Assembly (NCBI RefSeq): GCF_964259225.1
Contig: NZ_CAXVKN010000034.1
Reading direction: 5' to 3' (one strand)
Length of the DNA: 24,220 bases
DNA from: Catenibacterium mitsuoka_A
GTDB taxonomy: Bacteria; Bacillota_I; Bacilli_A; Erysipelotrichales; Coprobacillaceae
The notes beneath the pieces were generated by a model that was not told the DNA's origin, made no database searches, and was given only the letters and a program-made list of their open reading frames with translations. Below are positions 7,028 through 14,082 of this stretch, in pieces. How positions within the stretch are numbered: the stretch's first letter is position 1; each line of letters starts with the position of its first letter. The translations under genes were made by a program, and so were the position numbers.

Positions 7028-7516
7028 ATGCTTAACCGTGTCGCATTAGTCGGAAGACTTACAAGAGATCCTGAATTAAGAAGAACAGGTAATGGTACAG
7101 CTGTAACAAGTTTTACTTTAGCAGTTGATCGTAACTTCTCAACAAGAGATGGTCAGGAAGCTGATTTTATCAACTGTGTTGTATGGAGAAAACCTGCTGA
7201 AAATGTTGCACAGTATTGCAGCAAGGGTTCACTTGTATCAGTCGACGGTCGTATACAGACTCGTAGTTACGACAACAATCAAGGCCAGAGAGTTTATGTA
7301 ACAGAGGTTGTGGCTGATTCAGTTCAGTTCTTGGAAACAAGAGCACAGAGAGAAAGAGCTCAGCAGAATGCACCTATGATGCAGCAGCCTACAATGACTC
7401 AGCAGCCTAGACAAAACAACAATGACTTCTATGATATGAAGACAGTGGATCTAGATAAGGATTTTGATGATTCAGTGAATTCATATGATATCATGGATGA
7501 CGATATTCAATTCTAA
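7028..7516 (+). CDS. ssb: Single-stranded DNA-binding protein
   Basis: This 162-residue SSB has an N-terminal OB fold (about residues 1-105: MLNRVALVGRLTRDPELR, DFINCVVWRKPAENVA, VDGRIQTRSY). A glutamine/asparagine-rich flexible linker follows, and the tail ends in the acidic tip DDDIQF that recruits replication and repair proteins. The consensus ends in LPF or IPF, so the Q before F is a small variation. The start has AGAGGTGAGGG upstream. It lies 16 bp after rpsF and 15 bp before rpsR in one operon. Confidence 0.96.
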   Translation: MLNRVALVGRLTRDPELRRTGNGTAVTSFTLAVDRNFSTRDGQEADFINCVVWRKPAENVAQYCSKGSLVSVDGRIQTRSYDNNQGQRVYVTEVVADSVQFLETRAQRERAQQNAPMMQQPTMTQQPRQNNNDFYDMKTVDLDKDFDDSVNSYDIMDDDIQF

Positions 7517-7531
7517 CAGGAGGAAACAACA

Positions 7532-7762
7532 ATGGCTTTCAGAAGACAGAGAATGGGTAGAAGAAAAGTTTGCTACTTCACTAAAAACAAGATTGATTAC
7601 ATCGATTATAAAGATGTTGAACTTTTAAAGAGATTTATCTCAGCTAACGGTAAAATCATCCCAAGACGTGTAACTGGTACAAGCGCTAAGTATCAGAGAA
7701 AACTTGCTAGAGCAATCAAGAGAGCAAGACAGATGGCTTTATTACCATACGTTGGTGAATAA
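7532..7762 (+). CDS. rpsR: 30S ribosomal protein S18
   Basis: This 76-residue basic protein has the S18 signature: KVCYFTKNKIDYIDYKDVELL, then ISANGKIIPRRVTGTSAKYQRKLARAIKRAR. That central part is quoted here only by its ends: GKIIPRRVTGTSAKYQ, then RAIKRARQMALLPY. AGGAGGAAACAACA precedes the ATG. It is the last gene of the operon, followed by a strong terminator. Confidence 0.97.
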   Translation: MAFRRQRMGRRKVCYFTKNKIDYIDYKDVELLKRFISANGKIIPRRVTGTSAKYQRKLARAIKRARQMALLPYVGE

Positions 7763-7792
7763 TTTTTATAAGGCATAATTACTTATAAAAAT
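7762..7792 (+). repeat. AT-rich inverted repeat just after rpsR
   Basis: ATTTTTATAAG (7762-7772) pairs with CTTATAAAAAT (7782-7792) around a 9-nt loop. It comes directly before the main terminator and may stabilise the mRNA 3' end. Confidence 0.45.
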
Positions 7793-7794
7793 AA

Positions 7795-7837
7795 AGTCCA
7801 TAGATACTAGAATATCTAGTATTTATGGGCTTTTTTT
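7795..7837 (+). terminator. Strong intrinsic terminator of the rpsF-ssb-rpsR operon
   Basis: A 17-bp stem with two G-U pairs (7795-7811 with 7815-7831) and a 3-nt loop is followed by TTTTTTT at 7831-7837. Confidence 0.85.
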
Positions 7838-7915
7838 GTATTTTCTTTTGTTGTTTAATAGTATATATAACATATCAGTATGGATGCATAATGGTAGATA
7901 AATTAAATAAAATAG

Positions 7916-7973
7916 ATTGAAACGAAAATAAATACGTTTCAATATAATTGCAACGAAAACAATTTCGTTGCAA
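7916..7973. repeat. Two tandem hairpins sharing AACGAAA
   Basis: ATTGAAACG / CGTTTCAAT (7916-7924, 7935-7943) is followed four bases later by TTGCAACGAAA / TTTCGTTGCAA (7948-7958, 7963-7973, loop ACAA). The loop-proximal motif AACGAAA appears in both and again at 7983-7989. Neither hairpin has a T-run after it. Confidence 0.6.
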
Positions 7974-8064
7974 AAAGAGCAGAACGAAAGAAACGATATT
8001 ATTTAAATAAACGTTGATATTTTTATTATTTTGGCTAAGTAGATTATTATAGCGTAGCTGAACA

Positions 8065-8190
8065 ATAGATTCGATCTAATCAGATCATTAATTCCGCTAA
8101 ACTTGATCAATCATTTTGATTAGGTTGATCAGTGTATTATACGAACATCATTTCAAAAAAAATTAAATTGTAGATATGCATCGAATCTAT
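8065..8190. repeat. 11-bp inverted repeat flanking a 104-bp segment
   Basis: ATAGATTCGAT (8065-8075) is the exact reverse complement of ATCGAATCTAT (8180-8190). The enclosed segment has an inner GATCT / AGATC hairpin (8073-8086, sharing bases with the left arm) and several TGATCA / TGATTA sequences at 8104-8131. It could be the base of a branched RNA or short terminal repeats of a miniature element; no target-site duplication was recognised. Confidence 0.5.
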
Positions 8191-8207
8191 ATAATAATTT
8201 TGAATCT

Positions 8208-8477
8208 GTGTCAATAGAGGAGGGAACTGATATATCCCTCCTGCATACTGTTCATAAAAGAAAAAGAATACCTGATATCATTGCCCAACAGAACTATTGT
8301 AAATTAATACCTCAGCTCCCACGAAGTCAAGGTATCTCCAGCATCAGGAATGTGAAAATTATCAAAGAGGTAAGAGCATTAAGGGACAGCTTTTTTAGCC
8401 TAGTGAAATATGTCTCTTCACTTTTTCTTCTGGATGAATATTATCTCTCTTTTTTCCAGTCATACTTAATACTTTAA
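8208..8477 (+). other. Unrecognised open frame, possible gene remnant
   Basis: A plus-strand frame is open from 8124 to 8477, with a GTG at 8208 as the only plausible start, giving 89 residues. I do not recognise the product. The N-terminal 60 residues (containing RKRIPDIIAQQNYCKLIPQL) lie in otherwise empty sequence. The last 27 overlap the 3' end of the convergent flavin-binding protein gene and are probably meaningless. No ribosome binding site precedes the GTG, and an 8-bp hairpin covers codons 4-12. It may be the decayed end of a transposase or another lost gene, or a chance frame. Confidence 0.2.
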
Positions 8478-8904
8478 TTCTAAATACTTCAATAGCCCCA
8501 ATCATCTTTGTATTGAATTTGAAGTCTTCTTCATGATAATGACGCATTAATACCTTTAACCCATGCATTTTCTCTTCTTCACTTAAGAACTCAACTTCAC
8601 CATAACCAATCACACTCTCATATCCCATAGTACAGGACATTCTTTCATCATACAATATAATGTTGTGTTCACAATCCATCTCAAAAGAAACATTCTTATT
8701 CTTTCTCATAAGATCAATCTTCTTACCAATCTTTGCACCATGAAAATATAAATATAATTGATCATCCTCTAAATCAGTTCCAAAGTTAAGAGGAACGATA
8801 TAAGGGAATGTTTCATCAAACATCGCAACTCTGCATGTATCACATTTCGCAATGATTTTCATCATTTCATCAAAGTCAGTTATTTCTCTATCTTTTCTTC
8901 TCAT
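8395..8904 (-). CDS. Pyridoxamine 5'-phosphate oxidase-like flavin-binding protein
   Basis: This 169-residue cytoplasmic protein is of the split-barrel FMN-binding superfamily (pyridoxamine phosphate oxidase-related, NimA-like). Visible features are MRRKDREITDFDEMMKII at the start, then CDTCRVAMFDETFPYIVPLNFG, a segment typical of this group quoted here in parts: CRVAMFDE and PYIVPLNFG. LYFHGAKIGKKIDLM follows, then YESVIGYGEVEFL. Members bind FMN or heme and may reduce nitro compounds; the substrate is unknown. The start at 8904 has AAGGAGGTG at proper spacing; a longer frame from a TTG at 8925 contains that ribosome binding site and is rejected. It is the last gene of the SemiSWEET-beta-glucosidase operon, only 21 bp after the glucosidase stop. 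Confidence 0.82.
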   Translation of the reverse strand: MRRKDREITDFDEMMKIIAKCDTCRVAMFDETFPYIVPLNFGTDLEDDQLYLYFHGAKIGKKIDLMRKNKNVSFEMDCEHNIILYDERMSCTMGYESVIGYGEVEFLSEEEKMHGLKVLMRHYHEEDFKFNTKMIGAIEVFRIKVLSMTGKKRDNIHPEEKVKRHISLG

Positions 8905-8925
8905 CACAAACACCTCCTTATTCAA

Positions 8926-10356
8926 TTATAATACTTCACCATTAGATGCAATCACTTTTTTGTACCATTCGTAAGAATCTTTCTTGCTTCTTTCTAATGT
9001 ACCATTTCCTTCATTATCTCTATCTACATAAATAAAGCCATAACGCTTCTTCATTTCACCTGTAGTAAAAGAAATACAGTCAATACAACCCCAAGGTGTA
9101 TAACCCATTAAATTGACTCCATCTTCTTCTACAGCTTTTTTCATCTGTTCAATATGTGCTCTTAAGTAATCTATACGATATGGGTCATGACAGCTGCCAT
9201 CTTCTTCCTTCTTATCAATCGCACCAAAACCATTCTCTACAATAAACATTGGTAGTTCATATCTTTCATAGAATTGATTCAATACATATCTTAAACCTTC
9301 AGGATCAATAGCCCATCCCCAGTCAGTTTCTTTGATATACGGATTCTTAACAGAATGTTCACTAGAACCATCTGTAGTAGTAGAAACATCTCTGATAGAA
9401 TTAGAATCAACTGTATTAGACATATAATAACTAAATCCAATATAATCCACAGTACCTTCTGATAAAGCTTTTTTATCTTCATCAGTAATATTAATATTAA
9501 ACCTTTTTCTTTCAAACATCTTTAATGCATAAGCAGGATAATGTCCACGACACTGCACATCACTAAAGAAGAAACGATCATGCATTAACTGCTGTGCCAA
9601 TAACTGATCTTTAGGAGAACAGCTATAAGGATAGAAAGGAACCATAGAAATCATATTCCCAATTAAGAAATCAGGATTAATCTCTTTACCAATCTTAACT
9701 GCCTTTGCGCTTGCTACTAAAGTATGATGTGCACACTGATACATGGCTTCTTCTGGATTATCATAATTTCCAAAATGCGCACCACTATTTGTCCAGCCAT
9801 AAATATCATTCACAAAGTTCATCTGGTTATTGATTTCATTGAAAGTCATCCAGTACTTTACTTTATTTTTGTATCTTTTAAAGCATACTTCAGCAAACTT
9901 CACAAAGAAATCGACTGTTTTTCTGTTCATGAATCCGCCATATTCTTTGGCAAGATGATAAGGCATTTCAAAGTGAGATAAAGTAATAACTGGTTCAATA
10001 CCATACTTTAATAATTCATCAAATACATCATCATAGAACTGTAAACCTTCTTCATCTGGCTGTTCTTCATCACCTAATGGGAAGATTCTTGTCCAGGCAA
10101 TAGATGTTCTAAAACACTTAAAGCCCATATCTGCAAACATCGCAATATCCTCTTTATAATGATGATAGAAATCAATTCCAATATGATTAGGATAATACTT
10201 TCCTTTGATCACACCATCAGTAATTTCTCTAGGCACACCATGAGCACCTGCAGTCATTACATCTGCAACACTTAAACCTTTAGTAGTATTTAGTACACCA
10301 CCTTCAAATTGATGAGCAGCTAAAGCGCCACCCCATAAAAAGTCTTTGTTTAACAT
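8926..10356 (-). CDS. Family 1 glycosidase, probable 6-phospho-beta-glucosidase
   Basis: This 476-residue GH1 enzyme is of normal length. The acid/base glutamate is E174 in TFNEINN and the nucleophile is E374 in IVENGFG. The segment from S429 to Y439 (SFTTGEMKKRY, followed by GFIYVD) matches the Ser-Lys-Tyr phosphate-binding pattern of 6-phospho-beta-glucosidases rather than the Glu-Trp found in enzymes for free glucosides. It should hydrolyse phosphorylated cellobiose- or salicin-type sugars in the cytoplasm. GGAG precedes the ATG, and the gene begins 10 bp after the SemiSWEET stop. Such enzymes usually work with a PTS permease, which is absent from this window. The regulator upstream is RpiR-type, a family that commonly senses sugar phosphates. 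Confidence 0.93.
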   Translation of the reverse strand: MLNKDFLWGGALAAHQFEGGVLNTTKGLSVADVMTAGAHGVPREITDGVIKGKYYPNHIGIDFYHHYKEDIAMFADMGFKCFRTSIAWTRIFPLGDEEQPDEEGLQFYDDVFDELLKYGIEPVITLSHFEMPYHLAKEYGGFMNRKTVDFFVKFAEVCFKRYKNKVKYWMTFNEINNQMNFVNDIYGWTNSGAHFGNYDNPEEAMYQCAHHTLVASAKAVKIGKEINPDFLIGNMISMVPFYPYSCSPKDQLLAQQLMHDRFFFSDVQCRGHYPAYALKMFERKRFNINITDEDKKALSEGTVDYIGFSYYMSNTVDSNSIRDVSTTTDGSSEHSVKNPYIKETDWGWAIDPEGLRYVLNQFYERYELPMFIVENGFGAIDKKEEDGSCHDPYRIDYLRAHIEQMKKAVEEDGVNLMGYTPWGCIDCISFTTGEMKKRYGFIYVDRDNEGNGTLERSKKDSYEWYKKVIASNGEVL

Positions 10357-10366
10357 ATTGGTCTCC

Positions 10367-10606
10367 TTATTTATATTTAATTTTGTAAGTTAAGATAATA
10401 GAAGCAAATACAAAAGTAATCGCGTTTGCACCAATTAAGTTCATATCCTGAATCTTGATACCATGAATGATCCATAAGAATACACCTAACACAAAGGCAA
10501 TATACATGCCTAGTGAAATACCAGAAGTATCCTTTGTCTTAATAACCTGATAAGCCTGTGGTATGAATGAGATAGTAGTAAGAATTGCTGCGATAGTTCC
10601 AACCAT
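10367..10606 (-). CDS. SemiSWEET-type sugar transporter (PQ-loop)
   Basis: This 79-residue protein has three predicted transmembrane helices (about residues 3-21, 33-50 and 55-75) and the PQ motif in ISFIPQAYQVIKTKDTSG, the hallmark of bacterial SemiSWEETs. These form dimers and carry sugars down their gradient without phosphorylation. GAGGAGG precedes the ATG. It is the first gene of the operon with the 6-phospho-beta-glucosidase, an odd pairing because a SemiSWEET does not deliver phosphorylated sugar. It might export or import free glucose or a disaccharide. Confidence 0.85.
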   Translation of the reverse strand: MVGTIAAILTTISFIPQAYQVIKTKDTSGISLGMYIAFVLGVFLWIIHGIKIQDMNLIGANAITFVFASIILTYKIKYK

Positions 10607-10634
10607 TTTTAGTCCTCCTCTTTTCTATGACTCT

Positions 10635-10663
10635 AAGATAATGTATCTCAAAATAGTAATCAA
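10635..10663 (-). promoter_or_regulatory. Candidate promoter of the SemiSWEET-glucosidase operon
   Basis: On the minus strand TTGATT (10663-10658) and TATCTT (10640-10635) are separated by 17 bp. Transcription would start near 10628, leaving a leader of about 20 nt with the GAGGAGG ribosome binding site. Confidence 0.45.
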
Positions 10664-10685
10664 TATTTCAAGGAATGACCGGAAT

Positions 10686-10736
10686 AGTGTGACAAAAACT
10701 CTTTAAAATATAAAAGAATGATGTCACAGTGTGACA
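10686..10736. promoter_or_regulatory. Repeated AGTGTGACA sites upstream of the sugar operon
   Basis: AGTGTGACA occurs at 10686-10694 and again at 10728-10736, exactly 42 bp apart (about four helical turns). The second copy is part of the regulator's terminator stem. The sites lie upstream of the operon promoter and could be operator half-sites for the RpiR regulator. This is an inference from spacing and position only. Confidence 0.35.
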
Positions 10737-10742
10737 TCATTC
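10704..10742 (-). terminator. Intrinsic terminator of the RpiR regulator gene
   Basis: A perfect 12-bp stem (10716-10727 with 10731-10742) has a 3-nt loop. On the minus strand it is followed by TTTTATATTTT. The regulator's stop codon lies inside the stem. It separates the regulator transcript from the SemiSWEET operon. Confidence 0.75.
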
Positions 10743-11576
10743 ATTCTCTGAATAATAGATTTTTGCATATAAATCATCTACTTCTTTTGCCTGTTTATAA
10801 TCATATGAGAATAAGGCAGTGTAGATTAAATCAAAGATATATTTCAAAGAAATATAGAAAATCATATCTTTGAGGTTATCAAGTTCTCCATGATTGATTC
10901 CATATAACACATAAGGTGTTTTATGAGCTAAATCATTTGTATCATCCGTTGTAATCACGATAAAAGGAATATGTCTTTGTTTGAGAGTATCCGCAATATT
11001 CAATAAGTGTCTTGTCTTACCGAACTTACTTATAAGAATCACTGTATGATCACTTGTGACATTCAAACTGAACCAGAGCTGTTTATTTCCATTATGATAT
11101 ACATTCACAAACTTATTCACACTTGATAATATATGACTTCCATATTCACTAATAGCTGCATTTGCATCATTCGCAATAATATCAATATACTTATTTCTAG
11201 AAATTATAGTCATAACTTCATTAAACACATTTGAATTTAAATTTTCCTTTGTTTGGTTGATAATACCTGTTTCTATTTTCGCAAGTTTATTCTTAATAGT
11301 ATAGAGATCTTCATTAGACATAATACGCATATTGGATAGTGTATATTTATTGAGCAGGCTATGGATATTTACCTTAAAGTCATTATAGTTTTTAAAGCCA
11401 ATCTTTTTTACTAAACGAATGATTGCAGTAGGGCTGCTGTAAGTCTCTTTCGCAAGCTGATGTGATGAATAAGATGTAATCTCTTCACTATTTTCAATAA
11501 TATACTGTATGATAAATAAATCATTTTCATTGAGTTTAAAATCTTTTTTAAACTGTTCTAGAATCGTAGGATGCAT
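10737..11576 (-). CDS. RpiR/MurR-family transcriptional regulator
   Basis: This 279-residue regulator has an N-terminal RpiR helix-turn-helix (about residues 1-75: LNENDLFIIQYIIENSEEI, then SSHQLAKETYSSPTAIIRLV and GFKNYNDFK). Its C-terminal SIS domain (about 110-255: YIDIIANDANAAISEYG, then TVILISKFGKTRHLLNIADT and PFIVITTDDTNDLA) would bind a sugar phosphate. A GAGGTGAGGTGA ribosome binding site lies just before the ATG. It is on the same strand as, and directly upstream of, the SemiSWEET-glucosidase-flavoprotein operon, with a terminator between, so it probably controls that operon. It is divergent from the aminopeptidase gene. It is intact, unlike the related gene at 2002-2753. Confidence 0.9.
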   Translation of the reverse strand: MHPTILEQFKKDFKLNENDLFIIQYIIENSEEITSYSSHQLAKETYSSPTAIIRLVKKIGFKNYNDFKVNIHSLLNKYTLSNMRIMSNEDLYTIKNKLAKIETGIINQTKENLNSNVFNEVMTIISRNKYIDIIANDANAAISEYGSHILSSVNKFVNVYHNGNKQLWFSLNVTSDHTVILISKFGKTRHLLNIADTLKQRHIPFIVITTDDTNDLAHKTPYVLYGINHGELDNLKDMIFYISLKYIFDLIYTALFSYDYKQAKEVDDLYAKIYYSENE

Positions 11577-11656
11577 ACTATCACCTCACCTCATTCTACC
11601 AAAATATAGAATTATGATGCAAACAGTTTCATAACACTATCTTTATTTATTCAGCA

Positions 11657-11665
11657 TGGTATACT
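11657..11665 (+). promoter_or_regulatory. Candidate extended -10 promoter of the M18 aminopeptidase
   Basis: TGG followed by TATACT (11660-11665) forms an extended -10, 32 bp upstream of the start. No strong -35 is visible. Confidence 0.4.
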
Positions 11666-11697
11666 GTTGTAGAGATATAAAGAAAAGAGGTTAGAAA

Positions 11698-13062
11698 ATG
11701 TACGCAAAAAATACATGGGAAAAGTATAAGGACAATCTCAATGAAGTCATGGAATATAATGAAGGTTATAAAGATTATATTTCAAAAAACAAAACAGAAC
11801 GTGCTTGTGTTAAAGACTCTATTCGTTTAGCTGAAGAAAAAGGATTTAAGCCATTAGACTCTTTTGAAACACTTAAAGCAGGAGATAAGGTTTATGTCAA
11901 TAACAGAGATAAGAACATTGCCTTATTTGTGATTGGTAATAAGCCACTTACAGAAGGTATGAGAATCTTAGGCGCTCATATTGATTCTCCTAGAATGGAC
12001 TTAAAACAGAATCCATTATATGAATCAGAAGGATTCGTATTAGCTGATACACATTATTATGGTGGTGTAAAGAAATACCAGTGGGTGACTATTCCTTTAT
12101 CATTATATGGTGTTGTCGCTAAGAAAGATGGTACTGTCGTAGATGTTGTCATTGGTGAAGATGATAATGATCCAGTAGTAGGTATCTCTGATTTACTTAT
12201 TCATTTAGCTGCAGAACAGTTAGATAAGAAAGCAGCTAAAGTGATTGAAGGTGAAAACCTTGATGTTACTTTAGGTAATATGCCTTTAGTAGGTGAAGAA
12301 AAAGATGCTGTGAAGGCCAATATCTTAAAGCTATTAAAAGATAAATATGATATCGAAGAAGAAGATTTTGTATCAGCTGAAATTGAAGTTGTACCAAGCG
12401 GTAAAGCAAGAGACTATGGTTTAGACCGTTCAATGATTGCTGGTTATGGTCATGATGATAGAGTATGTGCCTATACATCTTTAACTGCAATTCTTGATAT
12501 GGATGTATGTGACTATACATGCTGTACTATTCTTGTAGATAAAGAAGAAATCGGTTCAGTAGGTGCTACAGGTGCGCAGTCTTTATTCTTTGAAAATACA
12601 ATTGGTGAAATGTTAGTGAAGATGGGTATTGATAGTTTTGTACAGACAAGACTTGCTTTATCTAGATCAAAGATGCTTTCAAGTGATGTATCTGCTGGTG
12701 TAGATCCATTATTTGTAAGTGTGAATGATAAGAAGAATGCTGCTTATTTAGGTAATGGTATTGTATTTAATAAATATACTGGCGCAAGAGGTAAGAGTGG
12801 AAGTAATGATGCTTCTGCTGAATATGTTACGAGAATTCGTGCTGTGATGGATGAATCAAATATCCACTATCAGACAGCTGAACTTGGTAAGGTAGACCTA
12901 GGTGGAGGAGGCACTATTGCTTATATCCTAGGAAACTACAACATGGATGTTATTGACGCAGGTATTGCAGTATTAAATATGCATGCACCAATGGAAGTCG
13001 TATCTAAAGTAGACGTATACGAAACATATCAGGCGTATAAAGCATTCTTAAAGAACGCATAA
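11698..13062 (+). CDS. M18-family metallo-aminopeptidase
   Basis: This 454-residue cytoplasmic aminopeptidase is of the M18 family (aspartyl aminopeptidase-like), which forms large dodecamers and trims acidic or neutral N-terminal residues from peptides. The two-zinc site is visible: H94 and D96 in GAHIDSPR, D253/D254 in GYGHDDR, E283/E284 in DKEEIGS, D330 in SSDVSAGVDP and H429 in NMHAPME. A GAGG-type ribosome binding site precedes the ATG. It is a single-gene unit, followed by its own terminator and divergent from the RpiR gene. Confidence 0.93.
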   Translation: MYAKNTWEKYKDNLNEVMEYNEGYKDYISKNKTERACVKDSIRLAEEKGFKPLDSFETLKAGDKVYVNNRDKNIALFVIGNKPLTEGMRILGAHIDSPRMDLKQNPLYESEGFVLADTHYYGGVKKYQWVTIPLSLYGVVAKKDGTVVDVVIGEDDNDPVVGISDLLIHLAAEQLDKKAAKVIEGENLDVTLGNMPLVGEEKDAVKANILKLLKDKYDIEEEDFVSAEIEVVPSGKARDYGLDRSMIAGYGHDDRVCAYTSLTAILDMDVCDYTCCTILVDKEEIGSVGATGAQSLFFENTIGEMLVKMGIDSFVQTRLALSRSKMLSSDVSAGVDPLFVSVNDKKNAAYLGNGIVFNKYTGARGKSGSNDASAEYVTRIRAVMDESNIHYQTAELGKVDLGGGGTIAYILGNYNMDVIDAGIAVLNMHAPMEVVSKVDVYETYQAYKAFLKNA

Positions 13063-13064
13063 TG

Positions 13065-13090
13065 AAAGTCCACTACGGTGGACTTTTATT
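13065..13090 (+). terminator. Intrinsic terminator after the aminopeptidase gene
   Basis: AAAGTCCAC (13065-13073) pairs with GTGGACTTT (13078-13086) around TACG, followed by TTATT. It starts two bases after the stop codon. Confidence 0.7.
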
Positions 13091-13164
13091 TGAAAAAATA
13101 ATCCTAAATAATGACTAAAATAAAAGTTGTTATTGAAAAATAATTTCCAAATACACTATGTTGA

Positions 13165-13193
13165 TTGAAAGCATCACTATTATTCATTATGCT
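13165..13193 (+). promoter_or_regulatory. Promoter of the HAD phosphatase gene
   Basis: TTGAAA (13165-13170), a 17-bp spacer and TATGCT (13188-13193) form a good promoter. The start of transcription would be near 13200, just before the AAGGAGG at 13201, giving a very short leader. This rules out the longer in-frame start at 13158. Confidence 0.5.
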
Positions 13194-13214
13194 TTGAATC
13201 AAGGAGGATATAAT

Positions 13215-14030
13215 ATGGCTATTAAAGCAATCATGTGTGATATAGATGGTACACTTCTATCAAGTAAAGGATATGTCACAGATAAAACAGTAGAAATGAT
13301 CAAAAAAGCAAGAGAAGAAGGCATACTCTTTGGCTTATCTACAGGAAGGGATGTAAACAGTATTCAAACACTCTTAAAAGATTGGCATATTGATGGGTTA
13401 GTTGACTTAATTGTAGGTACAGGTGGTGCTGAAATCTATGACTATACACTTAATATATCTAAAGCACAGTATCCATTAGATGGTGAATCTATTAAAGAAA
13501 TTATTGCACATTTTAAAGATATGGATTGTAACTTTGCGATTACAGAAAATGGTATAATATATGCACCAAAAGATGATGAACATATCCAATTCTTATCAGA
13601 AGCAGATCATATACCTTATAAAGTAGTCAACTATGATGAATATTTAACGGAACCAAAACCGAAGCTTATGATTATTTGTAAACCTGATTATATGGATAGA
13701 ATCATTGAACGTGCACAGACTTTCAAGAACGATAAGTTCAAATCATCTTCACTTAAGACTGCCAGTGACCTCTATGAATATATGGATCCTCATATTACTA
13801 AAACAGCAGGTCTTATAGAAATACTAAAACTTCATGATATTGATATCAAAGATATACTTACATTTGGTGATGCAGATAATGATTATGATATGACACTTAA
13901 TGCTGGTATTGGTGTTGTAATGGCTAACGGAAGTGAAAAGACAAAGAGTGTGGCAGATTATATCACTGATGATAATGATCATGATGGTATTGGAAATTAT
14001 ATAGAGAAGTATGTCTTACACCTTGATTAA
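13215..14030 (+). CDS. Cof-type HAD-superfamily (IIB) sugar phosphatase
   Basis: This 271-residue cytoplasmic hydrolase is of the Cof/YidA group, which dephosphorylates sugar phosphates, FMN or cofactor intermediates; the substrate is not predictable. Motif I is CDIDGTLL near residues 8-15, with the nucleophilic and acid/base aspartates. Motif II is STGR, and motif IV is FGDADNDYDM near residues 216-225. A IIB cap lies between. The start at 13215 follows AAGGAGG with good spacing; 19 extra codons upstream would overlap the promoter. The final codons and the stop lie inside the terminator hairpin. Confidence 0.88.
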   Translation: MAIKAIMCDIDGTLLSSKGYVTDKTVEMIKKAREEGILFGLSTGRDVNSIQTLLKDWHIDGLVDLIVGTGGAEIYDYTLNISKAQYPLDGESIKEIIAHFKDMDCNFAITENGIIYAPKDDEHIQFLSEADHIPYKVVNYDEYLTEPKPKLMIICKPDYMDRIIERAQTFKNDKFKSSSLKTASDLYEYMDPHITKTAGLIEILKLHDIDIKDILTFGDADNDYDMTLNAGIGVVMANGSEKTKSVADYITDDNDHDGIGNYIEKYVLHLD

Positions 14031-14046
14031 AACCAAGGTGTTTTTT
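14018..14046 (+). terminator. Intrinsic terminator of the HAD gene
   Basis: ACACCTTG (14018-14025) pairs with CAAGGTGT (14034-14041), followed by TTTTTT. The left arm is coding and the stop codon lies in the loop. Confidence 0.8.
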
Positions 14047-14056
14047 GATTGATCTA

Positions 14057-14065
14057 TGATACAAT
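14057..14065 (+). promoter_or_regulatory. Candidate extended -10 promoter of the GTPase-nuclease gene
   Basis: TGA followed by TACAAT (14060-14065) makes an extended -10 only 17 bp before the start codon. No -35 is apparent because the region overlaps the HAD terminator. Confidence 0.35.
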
Positions 14066-14082
14066 AATCAAGAGGTGATTTG

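Larger units (their letters stand above)
7838..8394. other. Gene-poor, hairpin-rich intergenic region
   Basis: This 557-bp gap holds no recognisable gene. It has two adjacent hairpins (7916-7943 and 7948-7973) and a third AACGAAA-type sequence at 7983. It also has a palindromic cluster at 8073-8086, an 11-bp inverted repeat whose arms are 104 bp apart (8065-8075 and 8180-8190), and a GC-rich hairpin at 8218-8242. It is strongly AT-rich up to about 8210 and less so after. It may be an untranslated RNA, the remnant of a mobile element, or a decayed gene. Confidence 0.6.

Noticed and set aside
7916..7973. CRISPR array
   Set aside because: There are only two hairpins with different arms and no regular direct repeats or spacers of constant length.
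9724..9981. Open frame antisense to the glycosidase
   Set aside because: It lies wholly within a well-supported gene, has no recognisable motif and no ribosome binding site; the same holds for the other frames inside real genes, e.g. 12266-12520 and 17082-17360.
13158..13214. Longer N-terminus of the HAD phosphatase from 13158
   Set aside because: It overlaps the promoter at 13165-13193, and the HAD motif starts right after the ATG at 13215, which has AAGGAGG upstream.
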